Source: Chamaea fasciata (taxonomy: Eukaryota > Chordata > Aves > Passeriformes > Sylviidae). From it: a stretch of 64,000 bases of DNA. A program made the position numbers and the translations under genes. The DNA lies in assembly GCA_029207755.1 (NCBI GenBank), contig JARCOQ010000012.1:21873740-21937739 (forward strand), in the 5' to 3' direction. This document shows positions 44,066-57,367 of the stretch, piece by piece; the first letter of the stretch is position 1; each line of letters starts with the position of its first letter. Under the pieces are notes generated by a model. It ran no database searches and was not told the origin of the DNA. It worked only from the letters and a program-made list of their open reading frames with translations.

Positions 44066-44974
44066 AGCTGTTCAGAGGCTTTTGTGGCAGCACCAGACAC
44101 AAGGCACCTTTGTACTGGGCTGTTCAGAAGCAGCTGGGACAAGCTGGCTACATTTGAGCTTCAGTCCACCGCAAACAATTTTTAGTCAAGTGTCTCCTGC
44201 TCATTCCTGGAAGTCACAGGAAAGCCATCCAGCCTCCTGGCTCAGTGCAGGCCCTTGCAAAGGGCTTGAGGATTCTTTCCCTTGCTGTCCAATCCCTCAC
44301 CACACTTCAGGCTTGGTGCATCTCTGGCTCTACAAAGAGAAAAGTGTTCCTGGGAATAAAGCAAAAGATTTTTCTACCTATTTGCCTCCCCCCTGTTGGG
44401 GGTCAAGTTTGCAAAAAAAAAAGAGAGAGCAACTGAAAGAGGCAGAAAACGAGGCACTACATCATGCCAGACACTTTCAGAAGTTTGGTTGTGGAAGGGA
44501 AAGACACGTTGAGTTTTCTTACCAAAAGATGGCGCTGTCTGTACATTTTGATGTTGATGCCTCCTTCTCAGTGTATTGTTTTCACGGTATGGGAAAAGGT
44601 AAATGCGTAGATACGGTACTGCTGGAGCTGCGCTGACTGGGGCAGCAGCAGCTCTGTGGTGATTCACTACGCAGCTGCAATCACCCCACGTTGCTCTCAG
44701 GGCCAGGTCTGAATGAGCTTGGTGCTACTGACCAGAGGTGGACTGCTCTGTGTCCGTGGGATAACCCCAGGGTGACTCCAGTTATGTGGAGTTATGTGAG
44801 CTTCGCATGAAAACCCAAAGGCAGAACTTGTCCTGTTGTATTTTTTTGACTTCTGCCGTCCAGCAGCACAAAGCATCTTCTGCCTTTTCTGGGTGTTAAT
44901 TGCGCCATTAGAAAATGACTCCCAAGAAGGGAAGATTTCACGTGTACTTGCATTTTGTTTTCTTGCTGCTGCAG

Positions 44975-45198
44975 GTGAAACTGATGAACAAAGGAGTTCT
45001 TGATGCTCCCTTCACCTATATCCCTTCAAACACGGAAGTGGGCTGCTGCTTCAAGTTTGTACCCGAGGAGGGCCTCATTGCACCAGGTGGGATCCAGACT
45101 ATTCAGATCTCCTTGGATGCCGCCGTGTTGGGGCGGTTTGAGGAACCATTCCAGTTCCGTGTGGCTGGATCTCCTACGCCTGTGATCCTGACCATCGA
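44975..45198 (+). CDS. HYDIN: HYDIN module exon 8 (unit C)
   Basis: Identical to exon 8 of unit B. Confidence 0.95.
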
Positions 45199-45732
45199 GT
45201 AAGGACTCTGGGAGCTTACTCTGGGTGGGCACATCTGTAGCTGTCTCTGGGACATCCCCCACCTACCTCATTTTGGGGTCGGGCAGAGAAAAAAGATGTT
45301 TCCTGAGGTCTCAATCTCTGCTCTGATCCTGGCATTGCCTTAGTGTGGGGGTGCCTGCTGCCCTGTGTGGTACCCGGGAGCTGGAATGACTCCTCCCTGC
45401 AGGGATGTCCCTCTGCCTTGGGCCATGGCAGGCAGTGGCATGGATCAGCTTTGGGCAGTAGCTGCTCTGGGATGTCCCCCCTGAGCACCCAGCAAGGCCC
45501 CCAGGGCTTTGGAGATGGGCCAGCCTGGGTGATTCTCCACCAGCAGCAGTGTTTTGAAAAACTTCTGTTAATAATCCATCCCAAACGGGCAGCAGCAGCC
45601 TCAGCTCACCTCTCATGGCCATGCATGGAGGCAGGCTGTGCTCCGAGCTCCTGTGCAGAGTGCTCTGCTACCTCCTTTCCACAGCCAGGAAAAGGCTGAT
45701 GTGGGAGACAGGGAACTGTGCAGCAGGAACCG

Positions 45733-45752
45733 TCCCAAGGACATGGGCTTCA
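45733..45752. repeat. 20-base segment present in copy 2, missing in copy 1
   Basis: The segment is bounded by direct repeats TCCCA (45733-45737 and 45753-45757). Copy 1 keeps a single TCCCA at 18978-18982, which fits a deletion between short direct repeats in copy 1. Confidence 0.9.
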
Positions 45753-46785
45753 TCCCATAATCCTGGCCCTGCAGAAGGGAGAAGGGGTGATGATGGGGGA
45801 GGCAGAGCTCAGTCCTCAGGACCACAGCAGCATGAGGGCTTGTCCCTGCTAGCCTGAGGCGTGTGCTGGTAGGATAACGTAGTGTAAGCAGGAAAGCTGA
45901 TGCTGGCTGCTCTGGAGCTTTGGAGCTAGGCTGCTGCTGTTGGGAGGCACTGGATCAGGGCAATAAAGAAATGAAAGCAATCTGCAGTTGATTATACCAA
46001 TAAGATAAGGGAGATGGATTAAAAAGAACATGAAACTTATTACTTAGCAGGAGAACAGTGTTGACTAGGTCTGCCCATAGTAGAGAAACAACTACACTGG
46101 CTTTGCTTTTGGAGAAAAAGTGCTGCTATTTTTATTTTGGAAATCAAGAGGGAACCTTTCACCATCAAATAATTGATTCTCCTCTGTCCCTCCCCCAAAC
46201 TGGTCATGCGTGGGATGTTATTCCATAAGCAGCTTTCTCCTTGAGCAAGAGAAGGTGTCTCTTGTTGAGATGTGTAGAGCGGAGCCAGGGGCAGTCCTGT
46301 GAACACAGTAGAAGACACAGTTCACTGGTCCTTGACTTTTAACCAAAAGGCAGGGTGCGCATTGATTGGCGTCAACCATGAAATAAACTCGTGTTGGGCA
46401 GCTTCAAGTGCTGCCTTCAGTGGATGTTGGTGACTTTTAGTGCCTGTCTGCTGAGTTCAAGGCCAGGGGAGGAGGTGTGGTAGATTCAGGACACCCATGT
46501 TTGGTTGTTTAAGCTATTGCTCCTGGCTGTGCCAGCTGGTGCACTAGTGACAAGCTGGTCCTTTCCTCTAGGATTCATCTGTCTACTGTGTAGAACTGTT
46601 AATGCTCTTTTTGGAGGATGTTTGGGGCTCCCCTGGCTTCATGTCTCAAAACTCTGTCTGTAATGATTGTGTGGGTCAAAATCTCCTGAGAAAGCTCCTC
46701 CATGGGAAGACCAGTTACAGCCAAGTAGCAAAGCAGGGAACCTGTGGCTGGAAAGGCTGGTTACAGAAGTTTGTGGGGACACCTT

Positions 46786-46835
46786 TATGTCCATCCCATT
46801 ACAGATGGGGAAACTGAGGCACGGAGACACATCTG
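46786..46835 (+). mobile_element. MIR-type SINE core (copy 2)
   Basis: Same fragment as at 20011-20060, with a few substitutions at its 3' end. Confidence 0.65.
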
Positions 46836-47111
46836 GGTAGGTGTTCAGGGTCCCCCATGGGACCACCGGCAACTTGGGGGCTTTTCCTGCCTGCCCTGCG
46901 TCCAAAGCCCCATCAGTGGCTGTGGGCTGCTGGCCTCTTGGCTTTAGCTGCCTCCTGTGCACATGGACACTGTGCTGAGCACATGGTGGTGTGTTGATTT
47001 GAAACCCACGATGCCCCTGACACCAGGTTTTGTGCCCCCAAGCCACGACAGCCGGAGGCTTTGCAATTCCCTTTAACGCAGCCATTTCCTCCTGTGTCCC
47101 TGTCATCGCAG

Positions 47112-47179
47112 GGGGTGTGTCGTCGGGCCGACTTTACACTTCGACACCGATGAGCTCGACTTCGGTGACATCTCCTTTG
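47112..47179 (+). CDS. HYDIN: HYDIN module exon 9 (unit C)
   Basis: Identical to exon 9 of unit B. Confidence 0.92.
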
Positions 47180-49235
47180 GTGAGTGTTCCCTGCGCTGGG
47201 ACACAGCGGGAGGGATCTGTGTGCTCCAAAATGGAGCACTTGAACGTAAAAGCATCCAGCACTGCTCATGTTCTGCCACAACAGCCTCTTCAGGGTGTGA
47301 ACTGCAGGTGCCTCAGGTAGCATTTTGCCATTGTGGGATCAAATAGGAGCAAGTATTTTCTGGTGTCTCTGTCCTGGTTTAAAAGACAGATTCTGCCAAG
47401 GAAGGTGGCAATCTTCACGGAATGGAATGATGACCCTCCTCTCTCCAAATTACTATACCTTTGAAATTACAGGGCTTCCAGGCAAAAATATGGAAAAGGA
47501 ATAGCAGTTCGTTACTAGAGTATATCCGGACAGCACAGACAACAACGCAATGCCAGAAGTTTCCAACCCGCCGAGTCCTGTTTTCCCCTTTGGTGTGGTT
47601 ATGATCACAGGCTGGAGGAGCGGTGGGCTCTGGCAGGGCAGTGATTTCCCTCCCAGCCGGCACGGGCAGGGAGGGAAGGAGGAAATCGCTGCTTTTGCAA
47701 ACTACGGGCAGCAGGAGATGTGGGCACTGGCAATCGGGAGCAGGCAGAAGCGGGGACGGCGGGCAGGTTCGATCACGGTGCTGAGCCCGGCGTCAAGCGC
47801 ACGACGTCCCGCAGCAGCACGCTGCTGACCTTCCCGAGCCCCGCGCGGAAGGACGGGAAGGTCTGCCCCCTGCAAACCTCGGCTCCGACTTCACAACCGC
47901 CCGCGGCATCACGGCACAGCTCCCAAAGAGCCCCGGATGGAAAAGCCCACCCGCACAGCCGAGACCACCCCAAACCCCCTGTATTTCCCTTCCCAGACTG
48001 AGGCCAAAATTCACTACGAAACCTAAACTCATAACAATGAAGTTGTTGAACGTTTTAAGAAAACTAATTGCCTCTCCTGATCTGCTTCTTCGCCACCCTG
48101 CATCACCACTGAGGCACTTGTTAAGTTGCCTTTTGAATAAATGAAACAAGAAAGGCAACAGGTAGAAACGCATTCCTAAGGTCTCTTCAGCTGAAGGCAG
48201 CTGTTGTATCTTTGCTTCTTTTTAACTGTTGTTGACTGTTGTCTGCATGTGGTGACCTCAGTCTCATTTGAGGTTTTGACATCTGTGTTTGTCCCTTTTG
48301 TGCTTCTCTTGCCTCCCTGCTGGAGTCACTGCTGGAGCCGGCAGTGATTACTGTTGATGGGCACAGAGAAGCTCTGGGCTGCGCCTGCAGTTGTTTTTTT
48401 CCCCCACCTGTGTTCAAATGACTCTTGGTGAGCAGGCCTGGGGAGAAGTCTCCTCCCCACAGAGCTGGCCAGCCAGTCCACTGCAGAGCGGGTTGTGGCT
48501 GGTGTCCGGGCTCTGCAGGACATCCCCACCATGCGTGGCACTATCTCTGGCTTTCCAATATGGAAAGCAAATCTCAGAGTTAAGGTGGGGTAAACCCTTG
48601 CAGGCAGCAATCACAGTGAGTAGTATGGGTGCGATGTCCCCGCTTGTTGGGTCAAGGCTCGGGTTTGCCTCCAGCTGAGTGGGCTCTGAGCTGTCACATG
48701 CCCAGTCTGTTTGGCCCAAACCAAAAGACGCCTTAAGAATTCTGCAGAGAGAAACTGCATTAGGGTGCTTTGCATCACGTTCTAGTTCCTGATTCCATCC
48801 TCACTTTCTTCTGCTGTAGCTTCTTCTCAATGGCGACTCACTCTTTATGTATCTTGAAAAGGGTAGGAGTGTTGGCAGACTTAACAGGGAATTTTACAGT
48901 TTGAATTTTCAGAGGAAATGCTTGGTCTGGGTGCACAGTCATCAGGGAGAAATAACTGGTGCTGGTTTGGGGCAGGTGAGGGAGCTTCTCCCCATCAGAA
49001 AGAGAGAAGCTTGCAGTGTTGAGCAGGGCTAAGAGCAGGCATTTTCAAGGCTACAGTCTGGAATCAGTGTTAAAGGGAACTAAGTGACGACTAATTCCTC
49101 TTGCAGCTTCTCAGTAATCTGTAGTTCAGATAATAAAGAGCTAAACTCCAATCACGCTTTCATGCTACCAGGGTATTCCCACCGGGAGTCACGACATAAC
49201 TGGTGCCTAAATGGATATTTGTGTCCTTTTCCTAG

Positions 49236-49444
49236 GCTTTCCCTACACCAAGACCTGTCGCCTCACTAACACCTCGCGGGTGTCGGACGATGGCACTCAG
49301 CCTGCTGTTAGCAGCTTTGAGCAAATACTCAGCGACAGTGAGCCCTCCTGGAGGGAGGGAATTCATTTTTCTGTGAAGCCAAGGGAGTTTACACTGAACC
49401 CCAGCGAAAGGACCCTCCAATCCCAGGAACACCAGGATATCGAG
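49236..49444 (+). CDS. HYDIN: HYDIN module exon 10 (unit C)
   Basis: Same protein as exon 10 of unit B. It has two synonymous differences (a Ser codon TCG and an Arg codon AGG). Confidence 0.93.
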
Positions 49445-50255
49445 GTATGGGAAGAGTCCAGCCACACACACTTCAGCAGCGGGTCTGAAGCTTCACGGGA
49501 GTGTGGGAGGGCTTTAGCTCTGATGCCAGCTCTGATCATCGTGTGAGCGAGGATCTGCACTGGCGTGGGGCCTCTGTGAGCTGGGTTACTCGGGACGTTC
49601 CTGAAGGAGCACTGATTTGTTTCCAAAATCACAAGCTGAAATCATGTCCCATAATGGTCAAGTACTGAAGGCATTTTGGTGTTTTTGAGAGCAATGTCTT
49701 TGATTGCAAGTGGGCAGAGGACGGACGAGGACCAAAGGTGGCTGTTAGAGAGATGTCATTATATAAAGCAGTTTGCTTTTCTTCTTGGTCTCATTTCTCC
49801 TGTCCTGGGGAGTAGAATGATTTGTGTTCACTGCAGGGATCTCCAGTGAAGGCAAAAAACTCTGCGGCCATGAACTGCCCAGCACCTGCTGGCCCACGCT
49901 TTGTCTTCAGCTTCCTGCTGTAAAGCTGAACTCATTCTGTTCAAGTCAGCAGATTTCCACTGCATTTATGTCATTGTAGTCAGATGAAAATTTGCCCCTT
50001 AATTTGAACACAGTGCTGCACAGAGCTTTAGTCTAATGTTTTAATTTAGCTGACCTATGCCCTGATAGCAAGGTGTGCTTAACAAATCTGGTATTTGCCA
50101 GAAGGCTTTTGTCACTCTTAGAGACTGCTCTACACGTGGAGCGGCAGAAGAATTAAGGCAAAATCCTCCCTTTTCTTACCACAAAAACTGGAGGACATCA
50201 CACGTGAGTCATGAGCTTTTGTAAAGAAGAATTTATTGCTCTTCTCTTCCACCAG

Positions 50256-50356
50256 GTGACCCTGTGTTCCAACACTGTGACGGAATACAACCGGAAATTG
50301 CTGGTGGACCTGGAGTGGTTTGGCAAGGGAGTGGCATCACTGATCATCAAGGCCAG
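50256..50356 (+). CDS. HYDIN: HYDIN module exon 11 (unit C)
   Basis: Identical to exon 11 of unit B. Confidence 0.95.
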
Positions 50357-51599
50357 GTACCAGCACTTCCCTGGCCTCCCCCAGCGCACTGCCTTGCACA
50401 GGACGTGCTGGCTGCAGCTCCCAAGGAGACGTGTTGTTTAATGACCTCATGTTCTACCCAGCTGGACATGAGAACAGCAGTGCTTGAAAAGCAGCCTGTG
50501 GTGAAAAGCAGCCCTGCTGACAGCCCAGCGTGGTCCTGGGTCGTTTTCTAAAGGGACCAGGAATGATATCATTTATTGACCTGGTGCTTGAGGTGAAGCA
50601 AATTTCCCAAGGGCCTCCTCGCCTTCTTCCTGCAAGAGGTGGAGTTGTGCTGGGTTGCAACCAGCCCGCGTTGGCTTGGGGCACACCAAGCAGTCTGCTG
50701 AGGGTCAGGGTCTGGTTCTGTTAACGAGGGCATGTGACAGTGGGGAAGTGGCTCACAGCAAGAGAGGTGAGGGCAGGATCTTCAGAGGGGAAATCAGTCC
50801 TTGATGTGGCAGGTCAGCTCTACTTTTTCCCCTTCTCTCTGCTTCCTGTTTTGAGCTTTGATGTTCTCAGGCTTAAAGCAAAAGTTGTTCTTGCTCCAGC
50901 AGAATTCCATCCTGCTGTGCTGCTCTAGGTGTCAGTTTAATGACAAGAGGGATGCAATTCCCTGGTGCTGTTCCCACTCCCAGGCAGAGCCATCTCGTCA
51001 GTGCCTGGGCTGCCATGTTTGAAAAGCAAGTGCCATTGGGGACAGTCAGTGTTTGGACCTGTGGAGTGAAGGACCAGGGGAGTTTTAGGAACTGGGAGGG
51101 AGTGATCTCCCACTCTGTGGGGCAGGTGATGTGTCATGCCCTCCAAGGCTGGGGCAAACAGCTGAGTTCTCAGGCAGGGTAACAGCACCATGGGAGAGAA
51201 GGGAGTCCTTTTTACTGAGACACTAGAGTCGTGTGTTCCTGGAGCCTTACTGAGCACTGATCCCTGTTGGGAAGGCTCCCCCAGAGCTCATGGATCACTG
51301 GGACTGTTCCAGGAGTTCTTGCAAACCTTCTTGGGCGAAGGAGGGGCTGAGGCAGCTGTGGGACCAAGTGCTCTGCCTGGGGCACTTGGCAGCCTCTGGG
51401 TGCTGCCTCTCAGGTTTTGCCCCTCCTCGACAAGACATGTTTGAGTGGGAGGACTTTAAAGGCAATTTTTCACCGTAGGCCTGTTAAATGTGTATTTGAC
51501 AGTGACAAAGGTGTTGTGCTCCATTTCACAATCTTTGGGGGTAAACGTTCTCCATTCTCTCAGTATCTCTGATTCCCTTGGGGTCATCTCTTTGCCCAG

Positions 51600-51735
51600 A
51601 TGTTTCGTTCCTGAGCTGCAAGTGTACCCCCAAAACCGGGGGTTCCATGAGTGCGACCTGAAGGCCCCGTTCGTGAGGAAGTTCTTCATTTGGAATAACA
51701 CCCACCTTCCTGGCTGCTACGGGCTTATTCCCCAG
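51600..51735 (+). CDS. HYDIN: HYDIN module exon 12 (unit C), intact acceptor
   Basis: This is the intact version: acceptor tttgcccag, then A completing the Arg codon and TGT TTC GTT. The Arg-Cys pair across the junction is also present in mammalian HYDIN as I recall it, which supports this boundary and marks unit B's AA as derived. It has Val562 and Phe574. Confidence 0.93.
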
Positions 51736-52182
51736 GTTTGGCATCGCATCCACCTCCTCCTCTGAAATATTATTGTGGAGATTATTAGGGGGGAAGAGGG
51801 TTTGGATAAGACCTTGCCGGTTCCTATTCAGTCTTAAAGATCTGCTGAGAACAGGATCCTACCTGAATGTTAGCTTTAGGATGCAGTTTAATCTCTTGAG
51901 GAAAGGGCTTACGTTCTAGTCTTCAGGGTGTTTTCTTGTGGGAGATCTTCGAGGGTTGTGAAAAGCTGCTGCATCCACAGACACCAGTGCTTGTGCTGGC
52001 AGCCTCCTTGCAGAACCCCCTGAGAATGCTAAGCCTACAATTCTTGGATCTTGTTTGTGCCTTTTACCTTTGTCCTGGGGATTTTTAAAAATGTGTGTAA
52101 GTTGCTGTTGGGATGGATGTTAAGGAGTTTGAAGTTTCTTCAGAGGTCCCTCTGAAGCTGGATTTGATTCTGTCCCTTCTAG

Positions 52183-52347
52183 GAACCCGAGGAGGACTCT
52201 CCTGTGCTCTACTCCAGCCCCAGACCCTGTGGGATTCTCCAGCCTCGGAGCGCTGCAGAGATTCCAGTTACAGTTGAAATCCAAAGATTGGGCAAGCGTT
52301 GCACCAGTGTTTGTACCGGCGTGTTTGGGGATGCAAGAAACCCACTG
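52183..52347 (+). CDS. HYDIN: HYDIN module exon 13 (unit C)
   Basis: Identical to exon 13 of unit B. Confidence 0.94.
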
Positions 52348-53210
52348 GTGAGTGCAAGGGGAGGTGTGTGCCTTCGTGCAACTGGTCCTGGCAGGGTGCA
52401 CAGTGTGCGGGGATTCTTCCGGGGAAAAGAGGCACAGGCTGCTGTGGAGAAGGACAGCAGGGGCAGGTGGCATAAACAGCTCGTGCCTTATAGGTGGCAA
52501 TGTCAGTGTCTGACCCAGAAGGTAGTTCATCTAAGCTGGAATTGAGGATCATTTTAATTACTCTTTAAAATGCTCTTAACTTTGGAAACATCTTTTTTAA
52601 AATGTTACCTCTCAGCACAAAAGAGGATGTCAGAAGATTTCTGGGAACCTTGGGCTTTCTGTAAAAGAAAGGAAAGCTGGCATCTGAAGAGTAGTTGCAA
52701 GGATTTAAGCTTACATTAAAACATGGAAATGGTGATGCCAAATTCCCTGGATGGCACCAAACATCTGAACCTGGGCCATTGTGGCACTGCATGTAAACCA
52801 GTCAACAGGGAGGACAGGCAGTGCAGGCTGTGCCAGGGAGCCTGAAGTTTGACTGAGCACTTGCTTTCAACTATCAGATTGCTTACCTAAAGAGAAGAGT
52901 TTCTCCCCACCCGAAGAACCAGTTGTTTAACTGTCAGCCTGATCTTAACTAGAGATTTCTTGCAAAGCTTCTACCTTTGGACCAATAATTTGTAGTTTGA
53001 AAGTTTCTCTTTACTTAATCCTTTTCAATTTGGAGGTGAATACATAAGCTTTATTTTTTTCCCCCCAAAATCCCAGGAATTCAGCTGGAGAATGGTAGCT
53101 GTCCCTAAAGAAATAACTTGAGCTGGGTTGAGCTGTTTAAGCTTTTTTAGGTTTCCCTGTTTGGGTTTGATTTTTTTTTTTTACTCTTTCTTGCCTGCTT
53201 TCTGTAACAG

Positions 53211-53363
53211 AGAACAGAACTACAGAGCCTTGGACGGCTGTCAGCAGTCTACATAAGTCCAAGGCTGATAGAGTTCGGCAGGATCCTAGTGCTAAGGCCT
53301 AATTCACAAGCTTTTGGCCTCTTCAACGAAGGTCTCGTCGATTTAGACTTCAGGCTAGAGATT
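53211..53363 (+). CDS. HYDIN: HYDIN module exon 14 (unit C)
   Basis: As exon 14 of unit B but with Leu685 in place of Pro. Confidence 0.92.
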
Positions 53364-55197
53364 GTAAGTATCTGTGGGGCCGTTTTCCAGGGAAATTGAC
53401 TGGTTGACATTACAAGCTGCCATGACGTGGTTTTTATATGCATCGGCCTGTGTGAGAGGAAGCGAGATACTCCAAGATTCCATCTGGGTGAGGCAAAAGG
53501 AACCTGGCTCTGGAGTGGTTTTAGCTGGGGCACTCCTCAGTGAAATCAGGTGCAGAGATGTTGGAGCAGAAATTCGTCTGGATTGTGTTGACGAGTTCTC
53601 CCATAATTTTATGGAAGGTCTTTAGCTGTGTGTGTCACGGTTTTTGAGCTCTGAGATCAAGAGAAACCTGTGGTCCTTTGCTCCTCGGAGAGCATGGGTT
53701 TCCCTGTGCTTTCCCTGTGCCATCTACATTTGCTTTGTGCCAAACTGCTGTTCATGGTAGAGAAGAGGGTGTGAGGTCTGTCCTCAGACTGCTGGTGGGG
53801 AGGCAATTTTCACACCTGCTGTGGGTCAGGCCAGTTGGGCTGTCCACACAAAGACATGTGTGGGGGTTGTGCACCCCCCCAGCCTGTGGTCTCTGTGCCT
53901 TTGAAGAGCATCTTTGGGGACCGGCTGCAGAGAATGGCTGTTTAATATGTGAAGGCTGCATAGGGCAGAGGAGCTGGGGCTGCTCCCCTGGCAGGGAGAG
54001 CAGGGCTGCTGCAGCCAGGAAGGGCTTGTAGGCTGGGCCTGGGGCTGGGTGGGATGTCTGCTGGAGGGGGAGATCTCTGAGGGGCTTGAGGTCTGTTCTT
54101 CTCCATGCTGGGTGTGTTGAACTTGGAGCTGGTTAAAACCTGATCCTGTGGACTTGTTTGTGTCTGTGGATAAAGCATCAGGCCATGTGGGAAAGTCCAG
54201 CCACAGCCTCCTGAGCCAAGGAGGAGGGGCATGATTTTTCCTCTTGCTGCTTTTCCTGCAGTTTGGGGGATAAATGTAACCTTAAAGTGAGGGATTTTTC
54301 CAGGACAGCTTTCTCGAACTACACAATGAAATTCTGCCTTCCACCTCTTCAGGGAGCAATGCACCTTGGCTGGGTGGGCCTGGTGTGTAAAGGATGGGCT
54401 TCACGTGCTCGTTCCAGGGCTGGACCTGCAGAGCTGTGTCTGTACAGCTGTGCTGGTGCGGGGCCTTTCCTCCCTCCTTTGGGCAGCTTCCAGCTCTCTT
54501 GGCCAATCTGTGAAGCCCATGAGAAACCAGAGGACACGAGTTCTTAGGAAGAGTGGGCCATGCCCACTGAGCACATGTCATCCAGTTTTCCCTCTGCTTC
54601 CTTCTTTCCTGCTCTGCCATAACCATTTAGAGGTGACTTTTCCAAAGCAGAAGGCCCTGGGGCACCTCTCTACAGCGGATGATCAGTGGGAAGTGAGGGC
54701 CTCGGTCCTTTAGGGGACGTTGAAAAGCATTGATGGCCTCTTGGGAAAGGATAGTTTGGTGTTGGGGTTTTGCTCAACTGGTTTTGCGGAGATATTCTTC
54801 AGGCTCTCAGCAGTGTCCTCCAGCTGTGTGGTTTCTGGAGTGGGATTTGAGCCGTCATGACTTCCTCTGGCCCTGAGCCTTTGTGAGAAGCCAGGAGAGA
54901 GAAAGCAGCTTTCCTTGGCACACACTCCAGAGAAGGACTGGGGAAGGAACACTCTCCTGAGGATAAGCGTCCCTTGGGTTGGGCAAAACTGGGTTAATTA
55001 GGTGAGAGTCTGTTAAAGGAGGGGAAAATACAGGTTGTGTAAGCTCTGCTGTTCCCCAATACTGCAGCTTAAATTTAGGGAAATTAGGCCTTTAGGATTT
55101 TTATCCTCCCCTCTTTAGTCTTCTCCTTTTCTTACACCCCATAAGAGACCAGGGTGTATGGTTTCCATCCTAAATGCACATTATGCGTGTCTTACAG

Positions 55198-55436
55198 GCT
55201 TGTAAACCTCACTGCTATGTTATTGAACCCAGGGAAGGAGTGATCCCCGCCAGGGGTGATGTTCCTGTGACTGTCACAGCAACCCTGGATGACACTGGGG
55301 TTTTTGCTGATGCTCTCCAGCTGTTCATTGGGAACAGACTTTGGACCACCTCCACCCTCCTGGCTTTTGGCACTGGCACCACAATTGTCACAGACAAACC
55401 ATTTGCCCCGGAGCTCAACTTGGGATACCAATTCAG
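55198..55436 (+). CDS. HYDIN: HYDIN module exon 15 (unit C)
   Basis: Identical to exon 15 of unit B. Confidence 0.95.
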
Positions 55437-55727
55437 GTAGGAGATCTCCCACTCCCACCTCTCCTTCTGTCTCAACAAGGAGCAGTTTTGCTGTAGTCCT
55501 TCAGGCACGATCTTCTTCAGTGTTCAAAGACCCTGACTCCTTCCCTGAAGGCAGAGATACCTTTAGAGACATGTGATGGCCAGTTGAGCGTTGCTAGGTA
55601 CCCTCAAAAACCACTGAAAGAGAAACCAGTTGCTCAATTGCCACTGAATTGCCTTCAGTTCTAACACATCTATGTCCTCACTTGGTCAAGTAATGATCTC
55701 GCAGGCTCCCCCAGAACAAAAGGTTCC

Positions 55728-55817
55728 CAAAATGGCGCCTGGATGAGGCGGGCCCTCCGTGTGGCTGCGGGACCAAGGGAAGATGGCATCGCACCCTTCC
55801 CTTCCAAAATGGCACCT
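55728..55817 (+). promoter_or_regulatory. YY1-like ATGGC motif cluster (copy 3)
   Basis: Same three words as at 2239-2328. Confidence 0.3.
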
Positions 55818-57108
55818 GCCAGGCAAGCAGGGGCCCTGGGAACAAAGAGACGGGAGGGTGACGACCCCCCTGGGAAGGCAGGAGCCCGCAGAGCAGTTCC
55901 AGAGGCAGATGGAAACTTGCTGGTTTGTGTGGGGCCTGCAGTGCCGCTGCCAACGCTTCCTCACGCTGCTCGTGGGCTCTGCTGCTGCCCTGCCTGCCCA
56001 GGACTGATGCTTGTGCGGGAGGCCAGAATGTTAGGGTGCCCTCTCAGGTGCATCACCTCTGGGTTTGACCGGCAGCCTCAGGATGGCCTAAAATATTAGC
56101 GAGGCAGCATGATCAGAGGTGTTTGAAAAGCAAAACTGTTTTCATTAAGGTGAAAATAAGAAGCCATGCAGAAAAAAGAGAAAAAGCTGTGCCGAGTGCA
56201 AGGAGGACCTTTGCACTTGCTACAACACCCCAAAAATGCCCTGAGGATCTTGGTCTATTCTCTTAAGCATGTAACAATCCAGGCCGGATTCTTGGCATCC
56301 TGCCCAATAGAAATAGGAACAGGGCTTGAGGCACAGTCTCAAAGATCCAAGGGCTGCGTCCGTCCTGGCACAAGGCCAAAAAAGGTATCAAAACCTCTGG
56401 TTTTTACCTCATGAGTGAAACAAAGAATGGAACCCAAATCCTTCCCTTAAATGGAAGCCTCCTTGCCACTGTGGGGCTGCAAACCCTACCAGGTGAGGTA
56501 CACTTCTACACAGGACCTTGCTCATTTTTCCGTTGCCAGCAGAGTTTGCAAAGTTCACTTCAAAACAGTTTCTGATTGCGAAATGAAGTTTCTACAAATG
56601 ACCACCAGTGCAAAACCAAAGCTTCTACGAACGAGAGAGCCCCTGCTCCCCTGGTTTCCTCTCCTAGAGCAGACAGATGATTTCTAGCAGCTTGCTGGGA
56701 TCGTCCAGAAACTTCCTCCGCGCTGGCTTTTAAAAATGCCTGCAATCATACCCCCGCACACAAGGGCCTCAGGTGCAGGATCTCAAAGATTCAATAACAG
56801 TTTCGGGTGCAGATTAATGCAAAATACAGTAACAGTATGAATCACCCCAGAACACACATTTTGGCGGAAAACACCAGATCCTGTTAGCCTGGCCTGGAAA
56901 ATGCTACATTACCATTAGAAACATATTCCTCTTTGCAATAACGACATCAGAAGGGCAGCTTATCAGACACTGTTCCCGGTCCACATTAAGAGCTGCAAAT
57001 GAAGACGGTCTCCAAGCTATTAACAGCTCAGAATCCTCATTGGGAGCAATCTGATGACCAGGACAATAGCTTCTCCCATACTATTTTCCATTCTGGTTTC
57101 TCTTCTAG

Positions 57109-57367
57109 CCTCCTTCCCTGTGCTCATCAGTTCAGACTAACAGATGGGGGCCACCACTTCCATCAGCTCTTCTGGAAGGTGGAATGTAACAGGCCAGCTG
57201 GGAAGGAGGGCCAGAGCACCTCAGCCCACAGTAGCCCCAAGGCCAAACGTGATTCCCAGAGGCGCAAACATACGGCCCCCGTGTTTGGGCTGGAGCCGCT
57301 GTCAATGGACCTGAAGCCAGGAGAGTCTGTGGACTTGGTGCTGCCAGGCTTCTCCCGCAAGGCGCAG
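57109..57367 (+). CDS. HYDIN: HYDIN module exon 16 (unit C)
   Basis: Identical to exon 16 of unit B. It ends in phase 0 and can join exon 1 of unit D at 59157. Confidence 0.93.

Larger units (their letters stand above)
26713..53488 (+). repeat. Tandem copy 2 (arbitrary phase)
   Basis: This is the second complete period. It contains exons 15-16 of unit B, the B/C junction, and exons 1-14 of unit C. Its introns hold the same elements as copy 1, listed separately where they can be located. It keeps the exon 12 splice acceptor that copy 1 lacks. Confidence 0.95.
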
